Positions 7,442 through 17,590 are shown, numbered from the stretch's first letter. The stretch: DNA of 64,000 nucleotides from Acinetobacter variabilis (GCF_000369625.1 NZ_KB850113.1:1045251-1109250); one strand, 5' to 3'. Notes: generated from the sequence alone by a model not told the origin. Made by a program: numbers and translations.

Positions 7442-10131
7442 TACACTGCCTCCTTCAACTGGATCGGCTGATAAGTCTTTAAACGAAGCGCATTGCTGAC
7501 CACAAAGACTGAGGATAATGCCATCGCCCCTGCTGCAAACATCGGTGATAACAAAATACCGAAGAATGGATACAACAGACCTGCAGCAATCGGAATCAAG
7601 GCAATATTATAAACAAAGGCCCAGAACAGGTTCTGTTTGATATTGCGCATGGTTGCTTGACTCAGGCCAATACCGGTTACTACATGCTGTAAATTTCCTG
7701 ACATCAGTACCACGTCTGCTGCTTCAATCGCCACATCCGTACCAGTTCCTATTGCCATTCCGACATCGGCCTGAGCCAAGGCAGGTGCATCATTAATCCC
7801 GTCACCGACAAAAGTGACGATGCCATGTTGCTGTTGGAGTTGGCGTACCGCATCGACTTTTTCATTAGGCAGAACTTCGGCAATGACATGATCAATCTTC
7901 AACTGTTTGGCAATGGCCTGTGCAGTATGCTGGTTATCACCGGTAATCATGGCAATCTTTAAGCCTTGATCATGTAAGGCCTGAATCGCACTATAAGTTG
8001 TGGCTTTAATCGGATCAGCCACCGCAATAATGGCAGCCAATTTCTGGTCTATCGCGACATATAAAGGAGTACGTCCCTGTTCGCCTAACTGTTGTGCCTT
8101 CTCTTTAAAAATATCGACATTTAAACCCAATTGCTGCATCAGGCGCTCTGCGCCAATATGAATTTGCTGACCTGAAACTTGAGCTTTCACGCCTGCACCA
8201 GTGATTGAATCAAAATCACTGACTTCAGGTAGTTGCAACTGTTGTGCTTTCGCAGCTTCAATAATCGCATGTGCGATAGGATGTTCAGACTTGGCTTCCA
8301 CTGCTGCGACCATTTGCAAAACTTTTTGCTGCTCAAAACCAGATGTCACTGCAAAATCGGTCAGGGCTGGTTTGCCTTCGGTTAAAGTTCCGGTTTTATC
8401 TACCGCCACAACTCTGGTTTGCTGCAAGAGTTGCAATGCTTCGCCTTTACGGAACAAGATACCCAGCTCTGCTGCCCGGCCGGTGCCGACCATAATAGAT
8501 GTTGGAGTAGCCAGGCCCATTGCACAAGGACAGGCAATAATCAGTACTGCAACAGCATTGACCAGTGCATAAGTCAGATTCGGTTCAGGCCCCAACAGGA
8601 ACCAGACGATAAAAGTTAAAGTCGCGAGCATCATCACAGCCGGCACAAACCATAAGGTCACTTTATCGACTGCCGCCTGAATGGGAAGCTTTGCGCCTTG
8701 TGCCTGTTCCACCATATGAATAATCTGAGCTAGAACTGAATCTTGTCCGACTGCTGTCGCCTTGATCTGCAAGGTGCCATTCTGATTTACCGTTCCGCCA
8801 ATCACCCGATCTCCAGCCTGTTTAGCCACCGCTAAAGGTTCACCACTGATCATGGCTTCATCAATATAACTTTGACCAGAAACGACTTCACCATCAACGG
8901 CGACTTTTTCACCCGGGCGAATCTCGATCAGCATACCCTGCTGTACATCAGCAATCGCCAGATCAACCCAAGTTTCATTTTGCTGTACTCGTGCGGTTTT
9001 CGGTTGTAGGCCAATTAAATACTGAATCGCTTCGGAAGTTTTACCTTTGGCCCGGGCTTCCAGATAACGTCCCAATAAAATCAAGGCAACAATTACAGCT
9101 GCTGCTTCAAAATACACATGTACAGTACTTTGCGGCAATAATTGCGGAAAGAAGGTGGAAATACAGGAAAATCCATAAGCGGCTATTGTTCCCACGGCAA
9201 CCAGAGAATTCATATCGGGGGCCAGTCGCAATAATGCCGGAATCCCATGCTGATAAAACCGCCGTCCTGGTATCAGCAAAACCAGAGTCGTCAGTACAAA
9301 CTGGATATACCAACTGTTTTGGGTACCTAGCGTATGTGCAATCCAGTGATGAAAAGCAGGAATCAGATGTGAACCCATTTCCAGAATAAACACCGGAACA
9401 GCTAAAATTAGCGCCAACCATAAATCACGCTTTAGCTGTTCAGTTTCAGCGGTTTTCTTTTCCTGAAATGCCGTCTGGGCATCGGTAGCCTGTGTATCTA
9501 ATTTTTCATGGGCGTTATATCCAGCTTTTTCGACGGCAGCAATTAAAGCTGGAAGCTGACTACGCGGCGCCTTGACCGAAGCTGTTTCAGTGGCGAGATT
9601 GACTTGTGCTTCACTTACCTGATCGACTTTTTTCAAGGCCTTTTCTACACGTGCTACGCAGGAGGCACAGGTCATTCCTTCAATAGCCAGTTCAATTCGG
9701 TCGGTTTGAATATCAAAGCCGGCCTTTTGTACCGCCTTAACCAGTTGGGAAACAGCGAGAGGACGAATTGCAGTGACATGAGCTTTTTCGGTTGCCAGAT
9801 TAACCTGCGCATCCAGTACCTGATCGACTTTTTTCAAGGCTTTTTCAACACGAGCTACACAAGAGGCACAGGTCATGCCTTCAATATTTAAATCAAACTG
9901 CTGGATCACGGCTTCAAAACCGGTTTTATTGATAGCATTAACGAGTTGCGTTGCAGGAATGGGTTGTTCACTTTTTAAAAAAGCTTGTTCAGTGGAGAGG
10001 TTGACGTTCGCTTCCACCACACCTTCAATTTTCTTTAAGGCTTTTTCCACACGTGCGACACAAGAGGCACAGGTCATTCCTGAAATCTGTACCTGCTGTT
10101 CGTACAACTGTGTGGTTGCTGGTGTATTCAT
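7441..10131 (-). CDS. copA: Cu(I)-translocating P-type ATPase CopA with three N-terminal metal-binding domains
   Basis: An 896-residue P1B ATPase that exports Cu(I) from the cytoplasm. Three HMA domains carry MTCASC at residues 19-24, 86-91 and 153-158, spaced by exactly 67 residues each, and the 17-residue core [17 protein letters not shown] is identical in all three. The actuator SGEP is at 429-432, the transmembrane metal site CPC at 534-536, the phosphorylation motif DKTGT at 578-582, and [10 protein letters not shown] follows in the hinge. E. coli CopA has two HMA domains, so one more here suggests recent internal duplication. Ribosome site GGGGAG precedes the ATG. It heads the copA-cueR-copZ operon. 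Confidence 0.95.
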   Translation of the reverse strand: MNTPATTQLYEQQVQISGMTCASCVARVEKALKKIEGVVEANVNLSTEQAFLKSEQPIPATQLVNAINKTGFEAVIQQFDLNIEGMTCASCVARVEKALKKVDQVLDAQVNLATEKAHVTAIRPLAVSQLVKAVQKAGFDIQTDRIELAIEGMTCASCVARVEKALKKVDQVSEAQVNLATETASVKAPRSQLPALIAAVEKAGYNAHEKLDTQATDAQTAFQEKKTAETEQLKRDLWLALILAVPVFILEMGSHLIPAFHHWIAHTLGTQNSWYIQFVLTTLVLLIPGRRFYQHGIPALLRLAPDMNSLVAVGTIAAYGFSCISTFFPQLLPQSTVHVYFEAAAVIVALILLGRYLEARAKGKTSEAIQYLIGLQPKTARVQQNETWVDLAIADVQQGMLIEIRPGEKVAVDGEVVSGQSYIDEAMISGEPLAVAKQAGDRVIGGTVNQNGTLQIKATAVGQDSVLAQIIHMVEQAQGAKLPIQAAVDKVTLWFVPAVMMLATLTFIVWFLLGPEPNLTYALVNAVAVLIIACPCAMGLATPTSIMVGTGRAAELGILFRKGEALQLLQQTRVVAVDKTGTLTEGKPALTDFAVTSGFEQQKVLQMVAAVEAKSEHPIAHAIIEAAKAQQLQLPEVSDFDSITGAGVKAQVSGQQIHIGAERLMQQLGLNVDIFKEKAQQLGEQGRTPLYVAIDQKLAAIIAVADPIKATTYSAIQALHDQGLKIAMITGDNQHTAQAIAKQLKIDHVIAEVLPNEKVDAVRQLQQQHGIVTFVGDGINDAPALAQADVGMAIGTGTDVAIEAADVVLMSGNLQHVVTGIGLSQATMRNIKQNLFWAFVYNIALIPIAAGLLYPFFGILLSPMFAAGAMALSSVFVVSNALRLKTYQPIQLKEAV
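9600..10100 (-). repeat. 201-bp-period internal triplication in copA (HMA domains)
   Basis: The three HMA modules are encoded at an exact 201-bp period. At 9600-9680, 9800-9880 and 10000-10080 the DNA itself is nearly repeated (for example ACACAAGAGGCACAGGTCAT in two copies). This is an internal tandem repeat open to recombination. Confidence 0.75.
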
Positions 10132-10169
10132 TCTGCTCTCCCCATTTACCCATTCACTGCTTATGCTAT

Positions 10170-10200
10170 AGCTTAAACATTACCATAATGGGAAGGTCAA
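10170..10200 (-). promoter_or_regulatory. CueR-type copA promoter/operator
   Basis: On the minus strand the -35 TTGACC (10195-10200) and -10 TAAGCT (10170-10175) are separated by 19 bp. This overlong spacer is the hallmark of MerR/CueR-activated promoters. The spacer holds the dyad ACCTTCC...GGtAAtGT (lower case: departures from symmetry), very like the E. coli copA operator. It lies 39 bases upstream of the copA start. Confidence 0.8.
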
Positions 10201-10250
10201 GTTTTTGGTTTAACTTCTTGATCTTTCATTATATGAAGGCATAAAGTCCA

Positions 10251-10286
10251 ATAAAAAAACCCGAAGATGACTTCAGGCTTTTTGAG
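10251..10286 (-). terminator. terminator after cysK
   Basis: GAAG/CTTC with flanking CC/GG and AAAA/TTTT around an ATGA loop forms an imperfect hairpin with U runs on either strand. It lies just downstream of the cysK stop and upstream of the copA promoter. Confidence 0.6.
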
Positions 10287-10313
10287 ATTTAAAGAAATTG
10301 CTTGGTTAATAGT

Positions 10314-11312
10314 TTACTCAGCCGAAATATCTTCAAAAAGAATTGAAGATAAATAGCGTTCACCACCATCTGGCAGAATCACTACGATATTTTTGCCTGC
10401 ATTTTCAGGACGTGTAGCCAATTGCGCAGCTGCAGCCATTGCAGCACCACTTGAAATACCGACCAAGATACCTTCTTGAGTTGCAGTTTTACGTGCCCAT
10501 TCCACTGCATCGCTACTGGTAATGGCAATCACTTCATCGACCAGATCCAGATCCAGGTTCTTTGGAATAAAGTTCGCGCCAATACCCTGAATTTTGTGTG
10601 GTCCTGGAGTGAGTGTCTCACCACGTTTTGCCTGACCAATAATGGCAGATTCAGCCGGCTCTACAGCAACTGAATAAATCGGCTTGTTTTTCACTTTTTC
10701 AAAAAAGCGTGAAATACCGGTAATCGTACCGCCTGTGCCTACACCCGCTACCAGAATATCGACATTACCTCCAGTCGCTTCCCAGATTTCAGGACCGGTA
10801 GTCTCTTCATGGATTTTCGGATTGGCTGGATTTTCAAACTGTTGTGGCAGGTAATACAGTTCAGGATTTTCATTCACCAAACGTTGTGCTTCTTCTACGG
10901 CACCTTTCATACCTTTGGCTGGATCTGTCAGTACCAGATTGGCACCTAAAGCCTTAACCACTTTACGGCGTTCTATACTCATGCTTGATGGCATAGTTAA
11001 GGTAATATCATAGCCTTTAGCCGCTGCTACAAATGCCAGCGCAATACCGGTATTACCACTGGTTGGCTCGACAATGTGCATGCCCGGCTTCAATTTACCT
11101 GACTTTTCTGCATCAGCAATCAAGGCTGCGCCAATACGGCATTTCACCGAAAATGCCGGATTACGGCTTTCAATTTTCGCAAGTACAGTCGCTCCACCAG
11201 AAATGGCACGATTGATACGAACCAGAGGGGTATTACCAATCGCCTCTGCATTATTGCTATAAACCGCTATACCTAAATTGGCAGGTGTTGGAAAAGCTGA
11301 ATCTGTAGTCAT
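10314..11312 (-). CDS. cysK: cysteine synthase A (O-acetylserine sulfhydrylase)
   Basis: A 332-residue PLP enzyme that makes cysteine from O-acetylserine and sulfide in the cytoplasm. Start ATG 11312 is chosen because AAGGATA precedes it; a further 30 in-frame codons upstream have no ribosome site and read as noise. The PLP lysine is Lys57 in [20 protein letters not shown] is the substrate loop, [10 protein letters not shown] the phosphate-binding loop and GISSGAA the C-terminal PLP contact. It lies divergent to an ArsR regulator and a SulP carrier, forming a small sulfur-related block. Confidence 0.95.
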   Translation of the reverse strand: MTTDSAFPTPANLGIAVYSNNAEAIGNTPLVRINRAISGGATVLAKIESRNPAFSVKCRIGAALIADAEKSGKLKPGMHIVEPTSGNTGIALAFVAAAKGYDITLTMPSSMSIERRKVVKALGANLVLTDPAKGMKGAVEEAQRLVNENPELYYLPQQFENPANPKIHEETTGPEIWEATGGNVDILVAGVGTGGTITGISRFFEKVKNKPIYSVAVEPAESAIIGQAKRGETLTPGPHKIQGIGANFIPKNLDLDLVDEVIAITSSDAVEWARKTATQEGILVGISSGAAMAAAAQLATRPENAGKNIVVILPDGGERYLSSILFEDISAE

Positions 11313-11522
11313 TAGAATATCCTTGATATTATTCGCCAAGATGTATTTACATGATACAAGCATTTTCCGGCTTTGTAGATGCCTGAAACAAGATGGGATC
11401 ACGATAGCAGTTTGAAATGAAACATCTTCTTCGCAAAAAACCGGAACACGATAAAATTATCTTATATTTTAATTAGTAAATTATAACTATTCTTGATAAC
11501 ACAATTCATTAAAAACCATAGT

Positions 11523-11580
11523 AATTCACGCTTTCTATCCATCAATTCACGCTGTTCGAGTCGTATAATTCGCGCGCTGT
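11523..11580 (+). promoter_or_regulatory. direct-repeat operator and promoter upstream of the ArsR-family gene
   Basis: The 10-mer AATTCACGCT occurs at 11523-11532 and again at 11544-11553, exactly 21 bp (two helical turns) apart. A third imperfect copy, AATTCGCGCG, starts at 11568. A TATAAT -10 hexamer is at 11564-11569. The -35 is poor. The position suggests autoregulation by the downstream ArsR protein; this is inference. Confidence 0.5.
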
Positions 11581-11603
11581 AATTGTATAAATGGACATAG
11601 TAA

Positions 11604-11924
11604 ATGAAAACCGATCTTGAAATTGCCGCGATGCGGGATTCAGCTCAACAGGTTGTCGGTATTTTAAAGTTAATGGCCAATACGGACCGACTGCTCATTT
11701 TATGTCATCTCTCCCAAAATGAACTGAATGTCTCTCAAATTGAAGAGATTACCGAGATCAGACAGCCAACCCTGTCTCAGCAGCTCATGATTTTGCGTAA
11801 AAGCGATGCGGTAAATACCCGTCGAGACGGTAAACAGGTCTATTATTCGATCAAAGACCAGAATCTGGTAGAAATGTTAAACAAGCTTTATCAAATCTAC
11901 TGTGTAAATCAAGCAGTCGCTTAA
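11604..11924 (+). CDS. ArsR-family winged-helix regulator, BigR/SqrR-like (two-cysteine persulfide-sensor type)
   Basis: A 106-residue ArsR/SmtB-fold repressor with recognition helix region QPTLSQQLMILRKSDAV and wing TRRDGKQVYYSI. It lacks the CxC metal site of ArsR/SmtB. It has exactly two cysteines, Cys34 (ILCHLS, helix 2) and Cys100 (IYC, C-terminal helix), the arrangement of BigR/SqrR proteins, whose two cysteines form a polysulfide bridge on exposure to reactive sulfur. The SulP transporter gene lies about 200 bases downstream on the same strand and cysK is divergent. A sulfur-responsive role is inferred from the family pattern and neighbours. Confidence 0.82.
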   Translation: MKTDLEIAAMRDSAQQVVGILKLMANTDRLLILCHLSQNELNVSQIEEITEIRQPTLSQQLMILRKSDAVNTRRDGKQVYYSIKDQNLVEMLNKLYQIYCVNQAVA

Positions 11925-12130
11925 AGCTGTAATTTACCTCATTCGTCCTGTTTTATTTTAAAGCGATCTGCCTGATTTAAATTTTCTCTATTGAGCGTTT
12001 TAAGTCTTTTGCCTGGATCCTTTGTCTCCTCATTCATTTTTTAAAATGTGAATGATCACCTATTTATATCCTAAGACTTCTTAGCAGAATTTGTGCATAA
12101 TATATCTATATTTGTGATTTAGACCTGTAT

Positions 12131-13879
12131 ATGCCAAATTTTAAGTCTAGACTACTCAATAGACTCCCTGCCTGGTCATGGTTAAGTCAGTACAACCCGG
12201 TGAAATTAAAATCGGATGTATTGGCTGCCCTGATTGTCGTTGCGATGCTGGTACCCCAAGGGATGGCCTATGCCATGCTGGCAGGTTTGCCACCGATTAT
12301 GGGACTCTATGCCAGTATTTTGCCAATGATCATTTATGCCTTATTGGGCGGCAGTACGACTTTATCGATTGGACCAGTGGCGATCATTTCCATGATGACC
12401 TTTGCCACACTGAATCCTTTATTTGAAGTGGGTTCTCCGGTCTATATTGAAGCGGCAACTTTATTGGCATTGATGGTCGGCATTATTTCCCTGCTTTTGG
12501 GTGTGTTCCGTTTCGGCTTTTTAATTCAACTGATCAGCCATCCCGTCATTCAGAGTTTTATTATTGCTTCGGCTTTATTGATTGCTTTTGGTCAGTTCAA
12601 GTTTTTGGTTGATTTACCTTTAAAAGCCAATAATATTCCCGAGCTAGTGAAAAGCCTGGTTGAATATTTGCCACTTTTGCATCTTCCGAGTCTGATCTTT
12701 GGCCTGCTTTCTATCGGTTTACTGGTTTATCTGCCGAAACTATTAAAATCCCAAGCCATACAAAGCCGGATCGGTTCGACTGATTTTCTGGTTCGGGCAG
12801 TTCCACTGATTCTGGTTTTTCTCGGTATTGCAGCCGTTCTTTTTTTAGACTTAAAAGTTCAGGGAATTAAAACTGTCGGAGAAATTCCTTCAGGCTTTCC
12901 GCCTTTGTCTTTCCCGCACTGGAACTGGGAACTGGTGATGACCTTATTACCGGGTGCCAGCATGATTGCCATGATCAGTTTTGTGGAATCTCTCTCTATT
13001 GCTCAGGCAACGGCGCTACAGCAGCGTAGTAATTTAAATAGCAACCAGGAACTGATTGCGCTCGGTGTAGCCAATATCAGTGCCGGAATCAGTTCCGCCT
13101 TTCCTGTAACCGGTAGTTTATCACGTACTGTGGTTAATGCTGACGCTGGCGCCAAAACACCTTTGGCTGGCGTATTGTCTTCTTTATTGATTGTCGTGGT
13201 CAGTCTGTTCTTTACCAGCTTCTTTGAGGATCTACCACTGACCATTCTGGCTGCAACCATTATTGTATCTATCTGGAAACTGGTCAATTTCCAGCCTTTC
13301 GTCGATGCCTGGCGTTATTCCAAAGCTGACGGCATTGCCATGTGGATTACCTTTTTTGGTGTGGTATTACTGGATATCACCACTGGCCTGATCGTCGGGA
13401 TTATTTCGACCTTTATTCTTATGCTATGGCGCATCAGCCGTCCTCATATTGCTGTTGTGGGTCTGGTCGAAGGCACCCAGCATTTCCGGAATATCCAGCG
13501 TCATCAGGTGATGACTTCTGATCGGGTACTGTCTCTGCGTATTGATGAAAACCTAAGTTTTTTAAATGCGCATACCTTAAAAGGTTATCTGATTAATCAG
13601 TTAAGTTTAAATGACAAGTTAGAGCATGTGATTTTGAACTGCTCCAGTATCAGTGCGATTGACTTGAGTGCCTTGGAAACGCTGGAAGAGCTCAATGCTG
13701 AATTGTCTAAACTGAATATTCGCCTGCATTTTGCAGAAGTGAAAGGCCCGGTATTCGACCGTTTGCAGGCCTCCAAACTCATGACACATTTGAGTGGACA
13801 GATTTATCTGACCCATTTTCAGGCGATTCAGGATCTGGCACCGGAAATTTTCGAAAAGCCTCAGCATTATATGATTTAA
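12131..13879 (+). CDS. SulP-family inorganic anion transporter with STAS domain
   Basis: A 582-residue SLC26/SulP protein. The N-terminal signature VAMLVPQGMAYAMLAGLPPIMGLYAS (in parts) and about 11-14 membrane segments occupy residues about 25-430. A cytoplasmic STAS domain spans about 445-570 (VILNCSSISAIDLSALETLEEL). Such carriers move sulfate, bicarbonate or other anions across the inner membrane. The adjacent ArsR/BigR-like regulator and cysK favour sulfate or a related sulfur anion, but substrate cannot be read from the sequence. A long perfect hairpin follows at 13888. Confidence 0.9.
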   Translation: MPNFKSRLLNRLPAWSWLSQYNPVKLKSDVLAALIVVAMLVPQGMAYAMLAGLPPIMGLYASILPMIIYALLGGSTTLSIGPVAIISMMTFATLNPLFEVGSPVYIEAATLLALMVGIISLLLGVFRFGFLIQLISHPVIQSFIIASALLIAFGQFKFLVDLPLKANNIPELVKSLVEYLPLLHLPSLIFGLLSIGLLVYLPKLLKSQAIQSRIGSTDFLVRAVPLILVFLGIAAVLFLDLKVQGIKTVGEIPSGFPPLSFPHWNWELVMTLLPGASMIAMISFVESLSIAQATALQQRSNLNSNQELIALGVANISAGISSAFPVTGSLSRTVVNADAGAKTPLAGVLSSLLIVVVSLFFTSFFEDLPLTILAATIIVSIWKLVNFQPFVDAWRYSKADGIAMWITFFGVVLLDITTGLIVGIISTFILMLWRISRPHIAVVGLVEGTQHFRNIQRHQVMTSDRVLSLRIDENLSFLNAHTLKGYLINQLSLNDKLEHVILNCSSISAIDLSALETLEELNAELSKLNIRLHFAEVKGPVFDRLQASKLMTHLSGQIYLTHFQAIQDLAPEIFEKPQHYMI

Positions 13880-13884
13880 GATTT

Positions 13885-13926
13885 TTCAATTCTTTGCATG
13901 ATAGACATGCTGTCATGCAAAGAATT
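13885..13926. terminator. long perfect hairpin after the SulP gene
   Basis: AATTCTTTGCATGA (13888-13901) and TCATGCAAAGAATT (13913-13926) are a perfect 14-bp inverted repeat, extendable by three more pairs inside the loop. No U run follows on the plus strand; on the minus strand GAAAAAT follows. It may still halt transcription or be a protein site. The remaining gap to 14192 is AT-rich, with nothing else recognised. Confidence 0.5.
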
Positions 13927-14192
13927 CAACTGAAATATAACTGGAAATGATTGATTTAAATTCTATATTCATCTAAAAAATAAAGATTAAAAACCGATCA
14001 GTAAATCTGGCCAATTCTAAGAATTTTGTATGGAAATAATACGATCAAGATAAAAAACCATCTTAATTATTTATTAATTTTCAGTCACTTAAATATTATC
14101 TAAAAATATATTTTAAGCGATCCTTAATTTAAGTATAAAATAACGCAAATTTTTTTCGCATTTAGCCCTCGTAATTTTCACAAGGCAACCTT

Positions 14193-15389
14193 ATGTTTTC
14201 TGCCCTATCGCGTCTGAGTTTAGTCTCCCGAATCATCATCGCCATTATTCTAGGCGTTGGTGTGGCTCTGTTATTTCCTGAAGCTGCACCTTCCTTAAGT
14301 CTGTTAGGTGATCTGTTTATTAAGGCACTAAAATCCGTCGCGCCAGTTCTGGTTTTCATTCTGGTTCTTGCATCAATTGCAAATTTCCAGGTTGGCCAGA
14401 CTAATTCAACGATAAGACCTATTATGCTGATGTATGCTGTCGGCATGTTCCTGGCAGCACTAAGCGCTGTCATCGCCAGTATTTTATTTCCAAGTACATT
14501 GTTCCTGGATATTGCAGCGCAAGGTGATTTACAGCCACCAGGCAGCCTAGGTGAAATTCTCAAAAATCTGGTGCTGAGCTTTGTGGCGAACCCGGTGGTT
14601 GCCATTGCTGAAGCGAATTTTATTGGGATTCTGGCATGGTCAATTGCGTTAGGGATTGCCTTCCGTCATGCATCGCACACAACTAAAACCTGTCTGAATG
14701 ACGCTGCCAATGCCATCAATTATGTAATTCGTCTGGTGATCAGCTTTGCACCAGTCGGTATTTTTGGTCTGGTTGCCGTGACTTTTGCCGAAGCCGGTCT
14801 AGATACTCTGACTAGTTACGCGCATTTATTAGCTGTTTTATTGGGCACGATGGTATTTGTAGCCTTGGTGATTAACCCATTAATGGTCGGTTTCATTACC
14901 CGTCGTAATCCGTATCCACTGGTGTTTACCTGTTTACGTGAAAGTGGCATTACCGCGTTCTTTACCCGCAGTTCTGCTGCCAATATTCCGGTAAACCTGG
15001 ACTTGGCAAAACGCTTAGGTGTGAAAGAGACTACTTCAAGCGTAGCAATTCCTTTAGGTGCAGCAATTAACATGGCCGGTGCATCAGTGACGATTACCGT
15101 GTTGTCTTTAGCTGCAGTAAATACTTTAGGTGTTAATGTTGACTTCACCACTATGCTAATTCTTTCTATCGTAGCGACTGTGTCTGCGTGTGGTGCTTCA
15201 GGTGTGGCTGGTGGTTCACTATTGCTGATTCCCGTGGCTTGTGGCCTGTTCGGGATTTCTTCAGATATCGCAATGCAAGTGGTGGCAATTGGTATGGTGA
15301 TCAGTGTATTGCAGGACTCTACCGAGACTGCACTCAACTCATCTACCGATGTTTTATTTACAACAGCAGTAGACCGCGCTACAGATTGA
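14193..15389 (+). CDS. sstT: serine/threonine:sodium symporter SstT
   Basis: A 398-residue dicarboxylate/amino-acid:cation symporter (DAACS family). The start has AAGGCAACC upstream. The protein shows the SstT pattern with [20 protein letters not shown] (serine-rich hairpin), [22 protein letters not shown] (TM7 motif) and [20 protein letters not shown] (second hairpin), and ends after the [13 protein letters not shown] helix. It takes up serine and threonine with sodium at the inner membrane. The next gene is 42 bases downstream. Confidence 0.93.
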   Translation: MFSALSRLSLVSRIIIAIILGVGVALLFPEAAPSLSLLGDLFIKALKSVAPVLVFILVLASIANFQVGQTNSTIRPIMLMYAVGMFLAALSAVIASILFPSTLFLDIAAQGDLQPPGSLGEILKNLVLSFVANPVVAIAEANFIGILAWSIALGIAFRHASHTTKTCLNDAANAINYVIRLVISFAPVGIFGLVAVTFAEAGLDTLTSYAHLLAVLLGTMVFVALVINPLMVGFITRRNPYPLVFTCLRESGITAFFTRSSAANIPVNLDLAKRLGVKETTSSVAIPLGAAINMAGASVTITVLSLAAVNTLGVNVDFTTMLILSIVATVSACGASGVAGGSLLLIPVACGLFGISSDIAMQVVAIGMVISVLQDSTETALNSSTDVLFTTAVDRATD

Positions 15390-15431
15390 TTTTATATTGA
15401 AGAATCAAGATGTTTTGCTAATGATATTGCC

Positions 15432-16106
15432 ATGCCATTACAGCGTTTACCATCGTGGGTTCAACTGGGTGCATTCTTCCTTGCGGTAAATGCCGGAATG
15501 ATTAATGTATTAGGACTGGTGACCGTGTTGCATCAGTCCGTTTCACATATGACCGGTAACGTTAGTATGCTGGCAATGGCGCTGCTGGACTGGCAACCAC
15601 GCCAGATTCTGTATCTGATTCTGGTTACGCTCTGTTATGTGATTGGCTCGATGTATAGCGGGCTGATTTTAGGAAATAGTCACTTTCGCTTGGGGCGCCT
15701 GTATGGTTATCCTTTAAGCCTGGTGGCTTTTTTTATATTCATTTGCTGGCTATTATTGCCCTATTTCCCGCGTTATGCCTTGTTATGGGCCTGTGTCGCG
15801 ATGGGCGTACAAAATGCCATGGTCAGTCATTATAAAGGTGCGATTATCCGGACCACACATCTGTCTGGTGTACTGACAGATTTAGGTCTGGCTATGGGCT
15901 ATCGCCTGCGTGGTCTGGTAGTAGAATCCCGTAAAGTGATCCTGCATATGCTGATCTTGGTCGGCTTTTTAATGGGTGGCATACTTGCCAGCTGGATTTA
16001 TCCTTATTTAAAATTAAATGCATTCCTGGTCCCTACAGCGTTAAGCCTGCTGCTTAGCCTGACCTATTGGGTGATCTATTTACGTTATCGACATCAACAC
16101 GACTAA
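15432..16106 (+). CDS. DUF1275 (YoaK-type) integral membrane protein
   Basis: A 224-residue protein with about six hydrophobic segments. The N-terminal part NAGMINVLGLVTVLHQSVSHMTGNVSML matches the DUF1275 signature of small membrane proteins of unknown function, sometimes called YoaK. The MGVQNAMVSHYKGAIIRTTHLSGVLTDLG block is the second conserved region. It follows sstT closely and is followed after 15 bases by a DUF2058 gene, so the three may share a transcript. No transport substrate is known for the family as far as I recall. Confidence 0.85.
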   Translation: MPLQRLPSWVQLGAFFLAVNAGMINVLGLVTVLHQSVSHMTGNVSMLAMALLDWQPRQILYLILVTLCYVIGSMYSGLILGNSHFRLGRLYGYPLSLVAFFIFICWLLLPYFPRYALLWACVAMGVQNAMVSHYKGAIIRTTHLSGVLTDLGLAMGYRLRGLVVESRKVILHMLILVGFLMGGILASWIYPYLKLNAFLVPTALSLLLSLTYWVIYLRYRHQHD

Positions 16107-16121
16107 TTTCTGGAAACTCTT

Positions 16122-16658
16122 ATGGTTAAAAATGCATTACAGGCACAATTGTTAAAGGCAGGCCTGGTCGATAATAAAAAAGCCAAAAAACTGTCTAAAC
16201 AGGCTGTACATGAAAAGCGCACAGGCGACAGTAAAGAAGCCGAAATCAAGGCAAAGATTGAGCAGGACAAACAGGAAAAGCTGGCTAAAGACCAAGCGAT
16301 TGAACAGGCGAAAAAAGTCCAGTTGCAGGAAAAAGAACTCAAAGCGGCCATCATGCAGATGATTAATCAGCATAAAATCCGCGATACGGATGGTGAGATC
16401 AGTTATCAGTTTATTGATGACAGCAAGATCAAGAAAGTTTATATCAACCAGCAGATTTATAATGCACTGGTCGCTGGCAGTCTGGTGATTGCACGTGAAA
16501 ATGAGAGTTATGCCTTCCTGCCTAAAGCTCTGGCGGATCGCATCAATTCGAAAATGGAAGGCTTTATCATCGTGAATAATTCAGAGAAAAATGAAGAAAC
16601 CACTGATGAAGAAGACCCATATGCAGCTTATGTGATTCCTGATGATTTAATGTGGTAA
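16122..16658 (+). CDS. DUF2058 (YaiL-like) protein
   Basis: A 178-residue soluble protein. The first 80 residues are a very basic, charged helix (NALQAQLLKAGLVDNKKAKKLSKQAV... then Lys/Glu-rich coiled coil). The C-terminal half is compact (ISYQFIDDSKIKKVYINQQIYNALVAGSLVIARENESYAFLP). This is the pattern of DUF2058/YaiL proteins, which are described as nucleic-acid associated; the precise role is not established. A strong terminator follows. Confidence 0.85.
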   Translation: MVKNALQAQLLKAGLVDNKKAKKLSKQAVHEKRTGDSKEAEIKAKIEQDKQEKLAKDQAIEQAKKVQLQEKELKAAIMQMINQHKIRDTDGEISYQFIDDSKIKKVYINQQIYNALVAGSLVIARENESYAFLPKALADRINSKMEGFIIVNNSEKNEETTDEEDPYAAYVIPDDLMW

Positions 16659-16688
16659 GCACATTTTCCTTAAAAGGAAAGCATAAAT

Positions 16689-16717
16689 AAAAAACCGGCA
16701 TATTTGCCGGTTTTTTT
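16689..16717 (+). terminator. terminator after the DUF2058 gene
   Basis: AAAACCGGCA pairs with TGCCGGTTTT around a TATT loop, followed by a T run. Textbook intrinsic terminator. Confidence 0.9.
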
Positions 16718-16853
16718 AATCTGTTTCATTAAGTTTATGTCAGCTTGCCTTTTGCATATTCTTGTTTTAATAGATAGCAAATTTCACTCAATTTAAATCT
16801 TATTTGGAAACTTCAGATTTCATATAACGAGCCTTAAATGAAAGCGCTAATAA

Positions 16854-17183
16854 CTAAAATTTAGTCTGTAAATATGCAATAAATCCCTCAATTTTCTTAA
16901 TAACGTATAAGCAGATATGCAAAGGACTCACGTTATTTTGCTGAGTTTTTTCTACCCTATACTTTGCTCTTTCTAAGAGTGCTATTACATAATATATAGA
17001 GCTTTTAAGAATTTTTTTCGGATCTTTTTTTGAATACAAGTAACAATCAATTTTTTCAAAAGATTCATCATTAACCACTATCTCTAATATAGTGTTATTA
17101 ATTTCATAGCTTATTGATTGCTCAATATGTTCCAGTTCATAGAAATGTAGAGCTTGTGCTATAACTATTTGAAGATTTTTCAT
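16854..17183 (-). CDS. hypothetical 109-residue protein
   Basis: I do not recognise this protein. It is predicted soluble and mainly helical, with a Lys/Tyr/Ile-rich composition much lower in GC than its neighbours. No convincing ribosome site precedes the ATG (upstream bases are AATCATTAAAA). It is isolated between two AT-rich gaps, 16718-16853 and 17184-17590. The low GC and isolation suggest either a horizontally gained orphan gene or a chance frame. No domain, signal peptide or membrane segment is visible. Confidence 0.4.
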   Translation of the reverse strand: MKNLQIVIAQALHFYELEHIEQSISYEINNTILEIVVNDESFEKIDCYLYSKKDPKKILKSSIYYVIALLERAKYRVEKTQQNNVSPLHICLYVIKKIEGFIAYLQTKF

Positions 17184-17590
17184 TTTTAATGATTAAGATT
17201 ATATGATTTTAATCCTAGCACTATCCCCTATAAAAAGTAAGTATAGAAAATTTAAAATAAACATTAAGTTATGTCGAATTAACATAATAAACGCTATACC
17301 AAATTCTTTTAATTCACTTTGACCTTTTTAATTTTTTAAAGTTTAAAAAGAAGTATAGGAATACCAAGTTAGGCTGTTCTATCGATTTTTCACGTTTCCT
17401 AGCCATTAACCAATCAATTTCCATTGATCTATTTAATCTGAATTAACCTGAAGGAAAAAATAAATGCCTGAATAGTGATTAAGTTCGCATCCTCTAAGAA
17501 AGATATGTTTTAAAAGGTTATCCAAGATTAAAAAATTGCGTTTAAACCTATAAACTCTAACAAATTTTTTGAGTTAAAGAGAAAGATCAG
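17184..17590. other. 407-bp AT-rich gap, no gene seen
   Basis: Both strands are rich in stop codons and no long hairpin or tRNA-like fold is evident. It must contain the promoter of the mechanosensitive channel gene, but I cannot pick a convincing -35/-10 pair. Confidence 0.4.

Noticed and set aside
14816-15337. 173-codon minus-strand frame inside sstT
   Set aside because: Antisense shadow of a well-supported gene; its composition follows from the reverse complement of hydrophobic codons.
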